From Cryomorphaceae bacterium (lineage in GTDB: Bacteria; Bacteroidota; Bacteroidia; Flavobacteriales; Schleiferiaceae), in contig JACESW010000011.1 in the NCBI GenBank assembly GCA_013911625.1, forward strand, positions 1-15,155: DNA of 15,155 nucleotides, given 5' to 3'. The notes beneath the pieces were generated by a model. It saw only the letters and a list, made by a program, of their open reading frames with translations. It did no database searches and was not told the origin of the DNA. The translations under genes were made by a program, and so were the position numbers. Positions 7,242 through 14,392 of the stretch are shown here, in pieces (positions within the stretch are counted from its first letter, which is position 1; each line of letters begins with the position of its first letter).

Positions 7242-8111
7242 ATGAAGCGATTATCCATCATTCTCTTTTTAGGTCTCATTGCCTTTGGCTTTCAGCGTTG
7301 TGATACAGCCCCAGCACCCGAGGTAGCTTACATCACGGTAGATACCTTATTAGTAAACGCTAGTGGTGCTCAGGGGACGTCTTCGTCAAAACTTAATACA
7401 CTTTGGGTAGAACAAAATGGAGCACAGATTGGGGCTTTTATCCCGCCTTGTGAAATTCCCGTTTTGGCAGGAGAAAAGCAAGAAATTCGAATCATTCCGG
7501 GAATAAGTATTAACGGTAGCTACACGCAACGCAATCAATACGAGATGCTCAAGGCCAAGAATTTCACCTGGGATCTCGAACCATATAGCAAGCGCTCATT
7601 AAGTAACGTTCAAAAAACATTCAGCTATAACGACAACTTCACTATCCGCATTGTAGAAGACTTCGATGGTGTTGGGTTAAGTTTTAACCGTGCACCACAG
7701 AGCGACACCACATTACAAATCGTGGATGATACTGAAGGTTCTTACCAGCATCCAGGTGAAACGCCAAATTCAAGTGGTAAAATCACCATGCGACCTAAGA
7801 CAATAGCGGAATTCAGAACTCCTGAAGCTTTTGAATTGCCGAAGGCAGGTGCCAATGTTTGGCTTGAAGTCAATTACAAAACAGAAGTGCCTTTAACCTT
7901 TGGAGTTATTGCGAATGAGCTTTTACAGAGCTTGCAGGCACCGGTAGTCACATTATTTCCCAACGAAGATTGGAATAAAGTGTACCTAAATCTCGTTACT
8001 GAGGTAAGCGGCTACCCCAACGCTGGTGATTACAACCTGTTTTTCGGCGCTATCAACGGTACAGACGATACTGCCACAGTATTCATCGATAACATAAAAC
8101 TACTGTATTGA
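7242..8111 (+). CDS. Exported protein of unknown function, probable lipoprotein
   Basis: The 289-residue product starts with a hydrophobic signal (MKRLSIILFLGLIAFGFQRC). C20 could be lipidated, but the residues before it (FQR) fit the lipobox poorly, so plain secretion is also possible. The mature part is rich in beta-strand patterns. About 25-115 includes WVEQNGAQIGAFIPPCEIPV and GISINGSYTQRNQYEM, reminiscent of a beta-sandwich that defines how a property should vary. About 190-289 ends in DTATVFIDNIKLLY, a pattern common at the end of jelly-roll domains. I do not recognise a named family. Its TGA overlaps the TTG start of the next gene, a sugar-phosphate transferase (TTGA at 8108-8111). The pair is therefore probably co-transcribed, and a role at the cell surface is plausible. 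Confidence 0.8.
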   Translation: MKRLSIILFLGLIAFGFQRCDTAPAPEVAYITVDTLLVNASGAQGTSSSKLNTLWVEQNGAQIGAFIPPCEIPVLAGEKQEIRIIPGISINGSYTQRNQYEMLKAKNFTWDLEPYSKRSLSNVQKTFSYNDNFTIRIVEDFDGVGLSFNRAPQSDTTLQIVDDTEGSYQHPGETPNSSGKITMRPKTIAEFRTPEAFELPKAGANVWLEVNYKTEVPLTFGVIANELLQSLQAPVVTLFPNEDWNKVYLNLVTEVSGYPNAGDYNLFFGAINGTDDTATVFIDNIKLLY

Positions 8112-9532
8112 ATCGAGCAGAAGTACTTGAGGGTCGCTTGAAAATCGTTTATGTCGTTCTAGACTTAATCGCAGGCACGTTGGCCTATTTGGCTTTGCAT
8201 GCCGTTCGAAAGCTCGTTGTGGAGCCCACACGCTTCGGGGTGGAATTGCCCCTTGAATTTGACGATAAGTTTATTCGGGCAGCCCTATTGACCTCCTTTC
8301 TTTACGTCCTAATTAGTGCACTTGGTGGCACTTATAGGGACTTAACTCGAAAAAGCAGACTCAAGCAAGCTTTTAATACCCTATCCGCCACGGTGATGAC
8401 TTCCACCCTGCTGTTTTTCTTAATCTTCTTAGACGACTACATTAAGTTTTACAGTCAATACTACACCACCTTAGGCACTTATGCAGCAACACTACTAGTG
8501 AGTAGTGGATTATTTAGATTCTCTTTGGCCTCGTATGTGCGTCATCAATTGGACAGTAAAAAACTCACTTTTCGCACCATACTTATTGGTGCTGGCAAAG
8601 AGGCCGGCGATTTGTTAGACTCTTTCAAGCAGGAACGCACCAAAGGATACGAGTTTATAGGCTATATGACTATGAATGGTGAGCAGATTGATCCGCGCAT
8701 TGCTCCTTTACCCTACCTAGGAACCACGACCCTTTTGAAAGATGTGGCAAATGACAATGACATTGAAGATGTGATTATTGCCCTCGCTACTGGAAACAGC
8801 GAAACCATTGCGAACATTGTGAGCGACCTTGAAGACGTTAAACTTCGCATTCACGTCTTGCCCAACCTGTTCAGCATTTTGAGTGGCCAAGTGAAAATGG
8901 AGAGTTTTGGACGCTCAATGATCGAGGTCAAGAGAGCGTTGGTGCAGCCTCATGTGGCAGTCATCAAACGTATTTTTGATATCGTTTTATCAATTATTCT
9001 TTTGATCGTTTCTTCCCCTATTCTTTTGTGTGGTATTATCGGGGTAAAGCTTACTTCACCGGGTCCAATTTTTTACAGACAGAGTCGGTTGGGTAAAAAC
9101 GGTAAACGATTCAAAATCATCAAACTTCGAAGCATGGTGGTTGATGCGGAGCAGCTTGGACCGCAACTCAGCAGCGAGGAAGACCCAAGGATTACCTCTT
9201 GGGGACGTACCATGCGCAAGTATAGGATTGATGAGTTGCCTCAATTTTTGAACGTGCTTTTTGGAGATATGGCCATTGTCGGGCCGCGTCCAGAGCGGAA
9301 ATTTTACTTCGACCAAATAGTCGCTCAAGCGCCACAGTATAAGTTTTTGCTGCGTGTCAAGCCCGGTATTACTTCTTGGGGTATGGTAAAATACGGCTAT
9401 GCTGAGAATGTCGCAGAGATGCTTGAGAGAGCACGCTATGATTTAATCTACACAGAAAACATCACCCTGTTGAGTGATATCAAAATCCTCTTCTATACCT
9501 TAGTTACCGTCTTACAAGGCCGAGGAAAATAA
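8108..9532 (+). CDS. Polyprenyl-phosphate sugar-1-phosphate transferase (WcaJ/WbaP-like)
   Basis: The 474-residue membrane enzyme transfers a sugar-1-phosphate from a nucleotide sugar to undecaprenyl phosphate, the first step in making a surface glycan. The N-terminal half has four membrane helices. A Rossmann-like CoA_binding_3 region follows (TILIGAGKEAGDLLDSF, then GYEFIGYM). The C-terminal bacterial transferase domain (about 285-474) has the re-entrant helix VKRIFDIVLSIILLIVSSPI, then SPGPIFYRQSRLGKNGKRF, KLRSM, the catalytic Asp-Glu pair D375-E376 in RIDELPQF, and the GPRPER and VKPGITSWGM segments. The start appears to be TTG at 8108, four bases inside the previous gene; the next in-frame Met is about 90 codons in, past two helices. 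No glycosyltransferase, flippase or polymerase gene lies nearby, so the glycan cluster must be elsewhere. The sugar specificity is unknown. Confidence 0.9.
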   Translation: MNRAEVLEGRLKIVYVVLDLIAGTLAYLALHAVRKLVVEPTRFGVELPLEFDDKFIRAALLTSFLYVLISALGGTYRDLTRKSRLKQAFNTLSATVMTSTLLFFLIFLDDYIKFYSQYYTTLGTYAATLLVSSGLFRFSLASYVRHQLDSKKLTFRTILIGAGKEAGDLLDSFKQERTKGYEFIGYMTMNGEQIDPRIAPLPYLGTTTLLKDVANDNDIEDVIIALATGNSETIANIVSDLEDVKLRIHVLPNLFSILSGQVKMESFGRSMIEVKRALVQPHVAVIKRIFDIVLSIILLIVSSPILLCGIIGVKLTSPGPIFYRQSRLGKNGKRFKIIKLRSMVVDAEQLGPQLSSEEDPRITSWGRTMRKYRIDELPQFLNVLFGDMAIVGPRPERKFYFDQIVAQAPQYKFLLRVKPGITSWGMVKYGYAENVAEMLERARYDLIYTENITLLSDIKILFYTLVTVLQGRGK

Positions 9533-9554
9533 GAACCCAAATAACTTATCACAT

Positions 9555-10442
9555 ATGAAAAACATTACTGTCATTGGTGCAGGAACTATGGGCAACGGAA
9601 TTGCCCACGTTTTTGCGCAAAGCGGCTATGATGTTCAGCTTTTTGATATTAACGAAGCTGCCCTTGAACGTGCAGTTGCGACCATTGGCAAAAACATGGA
9701 CCGTCAGATTGCTAAGGAAAAGCTTACTGAAGCAGATAAATCTGCTGCCCTTGCCCGCCTAACCACCGGTACAGATCTTAAAATTGCCGTAGGCTCCGCA
9801 GATTTAGTCGTAGAAGCAGCCACGGAGAACGCAGATTTGAAATTCAAGATTTTTAAAGACTTGGATGAATTGGCCCCAGCGAATTGTATCCTCGCCTCCA
9901 ACACATCTTCAATAAGCATCACGAAGATTGCTGCGCAGACCTCACGTCCAGATAAGGTCATCGGCATGCACTTTATGAATCCTGTGCCGGTAATGAAGCT
10001 CGTTGAAATCATCCGCGGATATAGCACCTCAGATGAGGTCTGTGATGCCGTTGTAGAGACGAGCAAATCACTGGGTAAAATTGCGGTAGCCTGTAATGAT
10101 TACCCTGGTTTTGTAGCCAACCGCATATTGATGCCTATGATTAACGAAGCCATTATATCCTTGCACGAAGGCGTTGCAGGTGTGGCTGAGATAGATGCCA
10201 TCATGAAATTAGGTATGGCGCACCCAATGGGTCCATTACAATTGGCCGATTTTATTGGCCTAGATGTATGTCTTAGCATCTTAAACGTGCTTCACGACGG
10301 CTTGGGCAATCCAAAATATGCCCCTTGTCCACTGCTCGTAAATATGGTTACTGCAGGGAAATTGGGCGTAAAATCGAAAGAAGGTTTTTACGACTATTCA
10401 AATGGAGTGAAAGAAGCTCTCGTAAGTTCACAATTCAAATAA
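9555..10442 (+). CDS. 3-hydroxybutyryl-CoA dehydrogenase
   Basis: This 295-residue NAD(P)-dependent enzyme interconverts 3-hydroxyacyl-CoA and acetoacetyl-CoA-type products. The Rossmann fold starts with VIGAGTMGNGIAHVFAQSGY (G8-x-G10-x-x-G13). The active site shows SNTSSISI (S118/S119), H139 in GMHFMNPVPVMKLVEI and N189 in GFVANRILMPMINEA. The C-terminal helical domain begins near 186 and includes GMAHPMGPLQLADFIGLDV. Length matches single-domain bacterial enzymes, not the fused FadB type. It lies 22 bases after the sugar transferase gene and 13 before the peptidase gene on the same strand. Co-transcription is likely, but no functional link is evident. Exact acyl-chain preference cannot be read from sequence. 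Confidence 0.93.
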   Translation: MKNITVIGAGTMGNGIAHVFAQSGYDVQLFDINEAALERAVATIGKNMDRQIAKEKLTEADKSAALARLTTGTDLKIAVGSADLVVEAATENADLKFKIFKDLDELAPANCILASNTSSISITKIAAQTSRPDKVIGMHFMNPVPVMKLVEIIRGYSTSDEVCDAVVETSKSLGKIAVACNDYPGFVANRILMPMINEAIISLHEGVAGVAEIDAIMKLGMAHPMGPLQLADFIGLDVCLSILNVLHDGLGNPKYAPCPLLVNMVTAGKLGVKSKEGFYDYSNGVKEALVSSQFK

Positions 10443-10455
10443 CAACAGATACACT

Positions 10456-11637
10456 ATGAAATTAAGCGCAACTCTAGCTGCTGCCCTTATTGGAACTGCA
10501 GCATTTGCACAAGTTGATCTAATCAACAAAGTAAAAGACAATGGTGCCGATGCTCCATTAGGCTATGAATGGGAAACTGTAGTAGATATTGAAGCTACTC
10601 CTGTAAAGAACCAAGGTGCTTCGGGTACTTGTTGGTCGTACGCAACTACTTCATTTGTGGAGAGTGAGATGATCCGTATGGGTAAAGAGCCAATTGATAT
10701 CTCTGAAATGTTCACTGTTCGCAAAGTTTACGAAGACAAGGGAGAGAAATACGTTCGTCTTCACGGTTACTTAAACTTCGCTCAAGGCGGTGCACTTCCG
10801 GATGTGATGTACGTGATCAAAAACTACGGCGCTGTTCCCCAAGAGGCCTATAATGGGTTAAACTACGGTACGGAAATCAATCGTCATGGCGAGATGGAAG
10901 CTTCTTTGAAAGGAATCTTAGATGCTGTAATCGAAAACAAGAACGGTAAATTGAGCACAAGCTGGAAGAAAGGCTTCAACGGCGTGCTTGATGCATACTT
11001 AGGAGATGATCCTGCGCAATTTGGTTACGACGGTAAAACCTATACCCCACGCAGCTTTGCAGACGAGGTAATTGGTGTAAATCCTGACGATTACGTTCAA
11101 CTAACTTCATGGACGCACTTCCCGATGTACGAAGCTTGTCAAATCCAAGTTCCTGATAACTGGACATGGGGAACTTCTTACAACTTACCACTTGACGAGA
11201 TGATGGAGGTTATTGAAGGCGCTCTAACAGAGAAGTTCCCAGTTGCTTGGGCTTGTGACGTAAGCGACAAAGGGTTTTCAATCCGCAACGGTATCGCTGT
11301 CATGCCAAACCAAAGCTGGAAAGAAATGTCTGACGAAGAAGTGAACGCAGTGTACTCTGCGCCGCACGCTGAGGCTGAGATCACTCAAGAGATGCGTCAG
11401 GAACAGTACGACAACTACTTAACCCAAGACGATCACGGAATGGTGCTTCAAGGTATCGTTAAAGACCAAGAAGGCAACCAATTCTTCATTGTAAAGAATT
11501 CTTGGGGCGATATCCCGAACGACTTTAAGCCAGGCTATTTGTATGCTTCAGACAGTTACATGCGCCTAAAGACTATTAGTGTAATGATGCACAAGGACGC
11601 ATTACCTAAGTCGCTAAGAAAGAAACTCGGCCTGTAA
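10456..11637 (+). CDS. Exported C1-family cysteine peptidase (bleomycin hydrolase / aminopeptidase C-like)
   Basis: The 393-residue peptidase has a clear signal peptide (MKLSATLAAALIGTAAFA, cut before Q19), so it acts in the periplasm or outside, unlike cytosolic bleomycin hydrolase or PepC. The papain-type residues are complete: oxyanion Q53 and nucleophile C59 in NQGASGTCWSYA, H327 in DDHGMVLQGI and N348 in VKNSWG. The order and the SEMFTVRK and GGALPDVMYVIKNYG stretches fit the bleomycin hydrolase branch (C1B). The C-terminus ends in a basic stretch (LPKSLRKKLGL) instead of the short autoinhibitory arm of true bleomycin hydrolase. The gene ends one base before the stop codon of the convergent PAP2 gene. 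Its terminator is at 11661-11693. Confidence 0.9.
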   Translation: MKLSATLAAALIGTAAFAQVDLINKVKDNGADAPLGYEWETVVDIEATPVKNQGASGTCWSYATTSFVESEMIRMGKEPIDISEMFTVRKVYEDKGEKYVRLHGYLNFAQGGALPDVMYVIKNYGAVPQEAYNGLNYGTEINRHGEMEASLKGILDAVIENKNGKLSTSWKKGFNGVLDAYLGDDPAQFGYDGKTYTPRSFADEVIGVNPDDYVQLTSWTHFPMYEACQIQVPDNWTWGTSYNLPLDEMMEVIEGALTEKFPVAWACDVSDKGFSIRNGIAVMPNQSWKEMSDEEVNAVYSAPHAEAEITQEMRQEQYDNYLTQDDHGMVLQGIVKDQEGNQFFIVKNSWGDIPNDFKPGYLYASDSYMRLKTISVMMHKDALPKSLRKKLGL

Positions 11638-12291
11638 TTAAAACGGCAATCTGAATTTAGAATCCGCTCTTGCACTCAAGGGCGGATTTTTTTGTTGGTA
11701 CCCCCTCCATAGCCAAACACTCACCCAGGCAATTGCCATTCCCAATACTGCGCCGGCCATTATATCGGTGAACCAATGCGCCATGAGATACACTCTGGAT
11801 AATCCTACTAAAATGGCGCAGAGTACTAAGGTAACTTGGATGACATTGCGTGTTGTAAAAAGTGCCAACATCGTAAATAAAACAAATGCAGTGGTCGTAT
11901 GTCCTGAAGGAAATGCAAAGTGTAGGGGAATATCGGCAGTATTGGACAATAGTACTTCGGCCTTATCTAGAACAGCCAAAGGACGAGGCGATGGTGCGAA
12001 GACTACTTTTTTAAATAACGCCACCAGCACTGCACTCAACACAGCTCCTGTCAATAACGGAAAGACCATTTTCCAGCGGCGGTCAAAGACGAACGCAATA
12101 ACAACAACCGCGTATAATGCACCCTCTCCCCATGTGGTGATCATAGACATAATAGTTTCACCAGGTTTGCTGAAGAAACGGTGATGGAAAGCTAGCTGGG
12201 CTGCTTCTTTACTACCTGAAAGGGATAAAAAAATCCCGCAAGCCAATAAGAACAGACTTGCGGGAATTAAAAAGTATTTCATCTTTCGCAT
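11638..12291 (-). CDS. PAP2-family membrane phosphatase
   Basis: The 217-residue protein has about six membrane helices and the three PAP2 catalytic motifs: K-x-VVFAPSPRP (motif 1), FPSGHTTTAF (motif 2) and SRVYLMAHWFTD (motif 3), all with the key R, H, H and D residues. Such enzymes remove phosphate from lipid pyrophosphates, for example undecaprenyl pyrophosphate, or from lipid A; the substrate here is undetermined. The ATG at 12291 shares its A with the preceding START-like gene's TAA (TAATG), which suggests translational coupling; a TTG 15 codons upstream is an unlikely start. A T-tailed terminator hairpin lies in the first 22 codons, and the last codons contain the terminator of the convergent peptidase gene. 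Confidence 0.9.
   Translation of the reverse strand: MRKMKYFLIPASLFLLACGIFLSLSGSKEAAQLAFHHRFFSKPGETIMSMITTWGEGALYAVVVIAFVFDRRWKMVFPLLTGAVLSAVLVALFKKVVFAPSPRPLAVLDKAEVLLSNTADIPLHFAFPSGHTTTAFVLFTMLALFTTRNVIQVTLVLCAILVGLSRVYLMAHWFTDIMAGAVLGMAIAWVSVWLWRGYQQKNPPLSARADSKFRLPF
11661..11693 (+). terminator. Intrinsic terminator of the peptidase gene, inside the convergent PAP2 gene
   Basis: AATCCGCTCTTG at 11661-11672 pairs with CAAGGGCGGATT at 11677-11688, twelve pairs including one G-T, with a CACT loop and a T-run to 11693. It acts on the plus strand, 24 bases after the peptidase stop. The whole hairpin lies within the C-terminal codons of the PAP2 gene on the other strand, encoding its polar tail (NPPLSARADSK). 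Confidence 0.93.
12227..12265 (-). terminator. Intrinsic terminator/attenuator inside the 5' end of the PAP2 gene
   Basis: On the minus strand TCCCGCAAG (12265-12257) pairs perfectly with CTTGCGGGA (12242-12234) across a 14-base loop and is followed at once by seven T (12233-12227). This is a textbook intrinsic terminator. It begins 26 bases downstream of the PAP2 start codon and codes for residues 9-22 of that protein. It would end transcripts of the START-like gene unless ribosomes translating PAP2 cover the hairpin. Confidence 0.85.
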
Positions 12292-12677
12292 TACGCGCCG
12301 ATAATGTGCTGTAGTTCGTGAATTTGACTGTCCCAAAGAAGTTTGGCTTCCTCAATCTCATCAGGTTCTGCAAAATCTGTAACAATGATAGATGTGTCCT
12401 TGGTGAGATCGTCCACTTGAATTTTAAACTCAAAGTAGGTATCAAGACCTTCCTCATCATCTTCTACCCATCTGAATCTTACTAGAGCATCCTGCTTTTT
12501 CTTCAACAGAATGGCTTGCTCTTCGGAGCCGTCCCAAAAGAAAGTGAATAGCTCAGTACGCGAATTTACATCGTCACAAAACCATTCGCTCAATCCTGAG
12601 GGAGTACTCAAAAACGGGAATAGCATTTTTGGTGATGCACGTAGCGGGAACTCTAACTCAAATTTTTCTTTTTCCAT
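12291..12677 (-). CDS. START-like domain protein (START_2 type)
   Basis: The 128-residue soluble protein starts at the ATG at 12677 (MEKEKFELEFPLRASPKML). An upstream start eight codons earlier is less likely because the family begins at MEKEKF. The pattern fits the helix-grip fold of START/AHSA1-like proteins: an opening strand, FPFLSTPSGLSEWFCDDVNS, RTELFTFFWDGSEEQA, VRFRWVEDDEEGLDTYFEFKI, and a long C-terminal helix (EEAKLLWDSQIHELQHIIG). This small acidic version is widespread in Bacteroidota, and its ligand and role are unknown to me. Its stop overlaps the start of the PAP2 gene, which hints at a link to envelope lipids, but that is only context. Confidence 0.85.
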   Translation of the reverse strand: MEKEKFELEFPLRASPKMLFPFLSTPSGLSEWFCDDVNSRTELFTFFWDGSEEQAILLKKKQDALVRFRWVEDDEEGLDTYFEFKIQVDDLTKDTSIIVTDFAEPDEIEEAKLLWDSQIHELQHIIGA

Positions 12678-12697
12678 GATGAGGTTCAATAGTTTTT

Positions 12698-12728
12698 GCA
12701 ATATAGCATTAAGTGTGTAATAGCCAAA
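12698..12728 (-). promoter_or_regulatory. Possible promoter of the START-like/PAP2 pair
   Basis: On the minus strand TTTG (12728-12725) is followed after 19 bases by TATATTGC (12705-12698), an imperfect match to TAnnTTTG. The predicted start is about 14 bases before the ATG at 12677. The divergent MFS gene begins at 12795, and I see no convincing plus-strand promoter for it in the same gap. Confidence 0.3.
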
Positions 12729-12794
12729 CGTTATCGTAATTAGTGTTCTTCAGGGCGACATGTTTTTGCTATTTTAGAAAGCAAACAAACACTC

Positions 12795-14003
12795 ATGTCA
12801 TCAGGTTCAATTTTTCGTAAACCAATCCTCTGGGTCGCAGCCCTCGGCTATTTCGTCGACATTTATGACCTCTTACTCTTTAGCATTATTCGCATCCCTT
12901 CATTGGCAGATCTTGGCGTGACCGATTCAGGCGACACAGGTCTTTTAATTCTCAATACCCAGATGTTCGGATTGCTACTTGGTGGTATTCTCTGGGGAAT
13001 AATGGGTGATAAGCTCGGACGTACTCGCGTGCTGTTTCTTTCCATAGCCCTCTACTCTATTGGAAATGTGCTCAACGGATTCGTTCAGACGCCCATGCAA
13101 TACGCATGGATAAGATTCTTTACGGGAATTGGGCTCGCAGGAGAATTAGGAGCCGGGATCACTTTAGTAAGCGAACTGTTACCTAAGGAAAAGCGCGGTA
13201 TTGGTACTTCGGTTGTTGCTGGTGTTGGCTTGACCGGTGCGGTGCTCGCCTTTTTTATTGCTCAATGGTTTGATTGGCGCACCTGTTACTTCATCGGAGG
13301 TGGATTAGGCCTTGCACTTTTGCTGCTCCGCATGAGCGTATTCGAAAGTGGCTTGTACCACAAGATGAGTGCACAGCATCACATTGTCAAAGGGAATTTC
13401 CTGATGCTCTTCAGCAAGCGCGAGCGATTCATGCGCTACTTACGCAGTATTTTGATTGGTCTTCCTACGTGGTTTGTTGTAGGTATTCTCATCAGCTTCT
13501 CCCCGGAGTTTGCAAAGCAAATGGGCATAACTGAACCTATTGAACCTGGTATAGGAATCATGATAAGTTACAGCGCAATCGCTGTTGGCGATGTAATTAT
13601 AGGTCTACTCTCTCAATACTTGCAATCTAGAAAAAAGGCCATGCACGCCTTTTACATCATTACCATGCTTGGCATGCTATTATTCTTCACTGCTGGCGGT
13701 GCATTACAGATGTATATTGCCATCGGCATCATGGGCTTTGGAACAGGATTTTGGGCCGTTTTTGTAACAATAGGTGCAGAAAATTTTGGAACCAATTTAA
13801 GAGCCACAGCTGCCACGACTATTCCCAACATGGTTAGAGGGTCACTCAATGGGATCACGGCGCTCTTCCTCCTCCTTCAAGGCTCCTTGTCTTACGTGAG
13901 CTCTGGTATTGCAACCGCTTTCATTGTGATGTGCATCACCTATTGGGCTATAAGTGGTCTACAGGAAACCTTTGGTCGCGATTTAGACTTCATTGAAGAA
14001 TAG
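12795..14003 (+). CDS. MFS transporter, sugar/metabolite-H+ symporter type
   Basis: The 402-residue protein has 12 predicted membrane helices and the MFS hallmarks: loop 2-3 motif GDKLGRTRVLF (about 74-84), RFFTGIGLAGELGAG in helix 4 and a matching ENFGTNLRATAATT stretch in the second half, with a charged central loop (about 190-215). The N-terminal FVDIYDLLLFSII resembles the first helix of the metabolite:H+ symporter and sugar-porter groups, where the Asp residues often take part in proton coupling. The substrate cannot be assigned. The gene stands alone: it is divergent from the START-like gene, and its 3' end faces the tRNA on the minus strand. No good terminator follows on the plus strand; the hairpin at 14023-14047 has its T-run on the opposite strand. 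Confidence 0.88.
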   Translation: MSSGSIFRKPILWVAALGYFVDIYDLLLFSIIRIPSLADLGVTDSGDTGLLILNTQMFGLLLGGILWGIMGDKLGRTRVLFLSIALYSIGNVLNGFVQTPMQYAWIRFFTGIGLAGELGAGITLVSELLPKEKRGIGTSVVAGVGLTGAVLAFFIAQWFDWRTCYFIGGGLGLALLLLRMSVFESGLYHKMSAQHHIVKGNFLMLFSKRERFMRYLRSILIGLPTWFVVGILISFSPEFAKQMGITEPIEPGIGIMISYSAIAVGDVIIGLLSQYLQSRKKAMHAFYIITMLGMLLFFTAGGALQMYIAIGIMGFGTGFWAVFVTIGAENFGTNLRATAATTIPNMVRGSLNGITALFLLLQGSLSYVSSGIATAFIVMCITYWAISGLQETFGRDLDFIEE

Positions 14004-14019
14004 GCTTATCCTAGAAATG

Positions 14020-14047
14020 AAAAAGCCCAAGACATTGTCTCGGGCTT
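14020..14047 (-). terminator. Intrinsic terminator downstream of tRNA-Met
   Basis: On the minus strand AAGCCC (14047-14042) pairs with GGGCTT (14028-14023), and the inner GAGAC/GTCTT part adds four more pairs after one mismatch, around a short loop. Five T follow (14024-14020). It lies six bases after the tRNA 3' end. Confidence 0.75.
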
Positions 14048-14052
14048 CCTTG

Positions 14053-14126
14053 TAGCGAAGACGGGAGTTGAACCCGTGACCTCAGGGTTATGAATCCTGC
14101 GCTCTAACCAACTGAGCTACCTCGCC
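14053..14126 (-). tRNA. tRNA-Met (CAU), elongator type
   Basis: The 74-base cloverleaf on the minus strand has an acceptor stem GGCGAGG/CTTCGCT with discriminator A, a D-arm GCTC/GAGC, the anticodon loop TTCATAA, a five-base variable loop AGGTC and a T-arm ACGGG/CCCGT around TTCAACT. CCA is not encoded. Base 1 pairs with 72 (G-U), and the anticodon stem lacks the three G-C pairs of initiators, so elongator Met is preferred over fMet. The acceptor pairs G4-C69 and A5-U68 differ from those I associate with tRNA-Ile2, but a lysidine-modified tRNA-Ile cannot be fully excluded. The stem has one A31-C39 mismatch. Confidence 0.93.
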
Positions 14127-14139
14127 ATTGTTGGGGCTG

Positions 14140-14147
14140 CAAATATA
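14140..14147 (-). promoter_or_regulatory. -7 box of the tRNA-Met promoter
   Basis: On the minus strand TATATTTG is an exact TAnnTTTG match, 13 bases upstream of the mature tRNA 5' end. No clear -33 TTG lies at the usual distance; the upstream bases are T-rich. Confidence 0.5.
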
Positions 14148-14272
14148 ATCACGCTGCAGAAATATAAAAGGCTTTTTTGAGGACTATGATGTTTTTTCTA
14201 ACGCTGAATTTCCGGAGGGTTCCGAAGAACACAAGCGGGTTTTCTTGGTTATACCCTAAAAGAGCAACACTT

Positions 14273-14392
14273 ATGGAATACTTGATCTACATTTTAACCG
14301 TGGGCCTTCTAGCAACTACGGCAATTACCTTCAGAATTTTAAACACTTTAGCGAAGGAAGTAGCAAGATTGAAAAAACAATTACAGGAATAA
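14273..14392 (+). CDS. 39-residue single-pass membrane miniprotein
   Basis: From the ATG at 14273 the frame encodes one hydrophobic helix (LIYILTVGLLATTAITF, about 4-20) and a charged, coiled-coil-like cytoplasmic tail (LAKEVARLKKQLQE). The frame stays open upstream to a TTG at 14177. That extension is ragged and would put a basic, non-hydrophobic stretch before the helix, so the short start is preferred. A strong terminator begins at the stop codon, which supports a real transcript. I recognise no family; the layout resembles small accessory subunits or regulators of membrane complexes, but no partner gene is next to it. Bases 14148-14272 upstream hold no other feature I can support. Confidence 0.6.
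   Translation: MEYLIYILTVGLLATTAITFRILNTLAKEVARLKKQLQE

Noticed and set aside
11768..12184. 138-codon plus-strand open frame
   Set aside because: It is antisense to the PAP2 gene, whose three catalytic motifs are intact; the translation is low-complexity Thr/Asn/Ala without a recognisable fold.
12225..12240. Seven-T run in the PAP2 coding sequence as a programmed frameshift or slippage site
   Set aside because: Slippage would end the protein early without a plausible product, and the hairpin lies upstream of the run, which fits termination better.
12292..12336. N-terminal extension of the PAP2 protein from a TTG
   Set aside because: It would overlap the START-like gene by 15 codons and adds no hydrophobic or conserved sequence; the ATG in TAATG is the better start.
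14177..14272. N-terminal extension of the miniprotein from a TTG
   Set aside because: It is basic, of uneven composition and unlike a signal or membrane segment; the ATG at 14273 directly precedes the helix.
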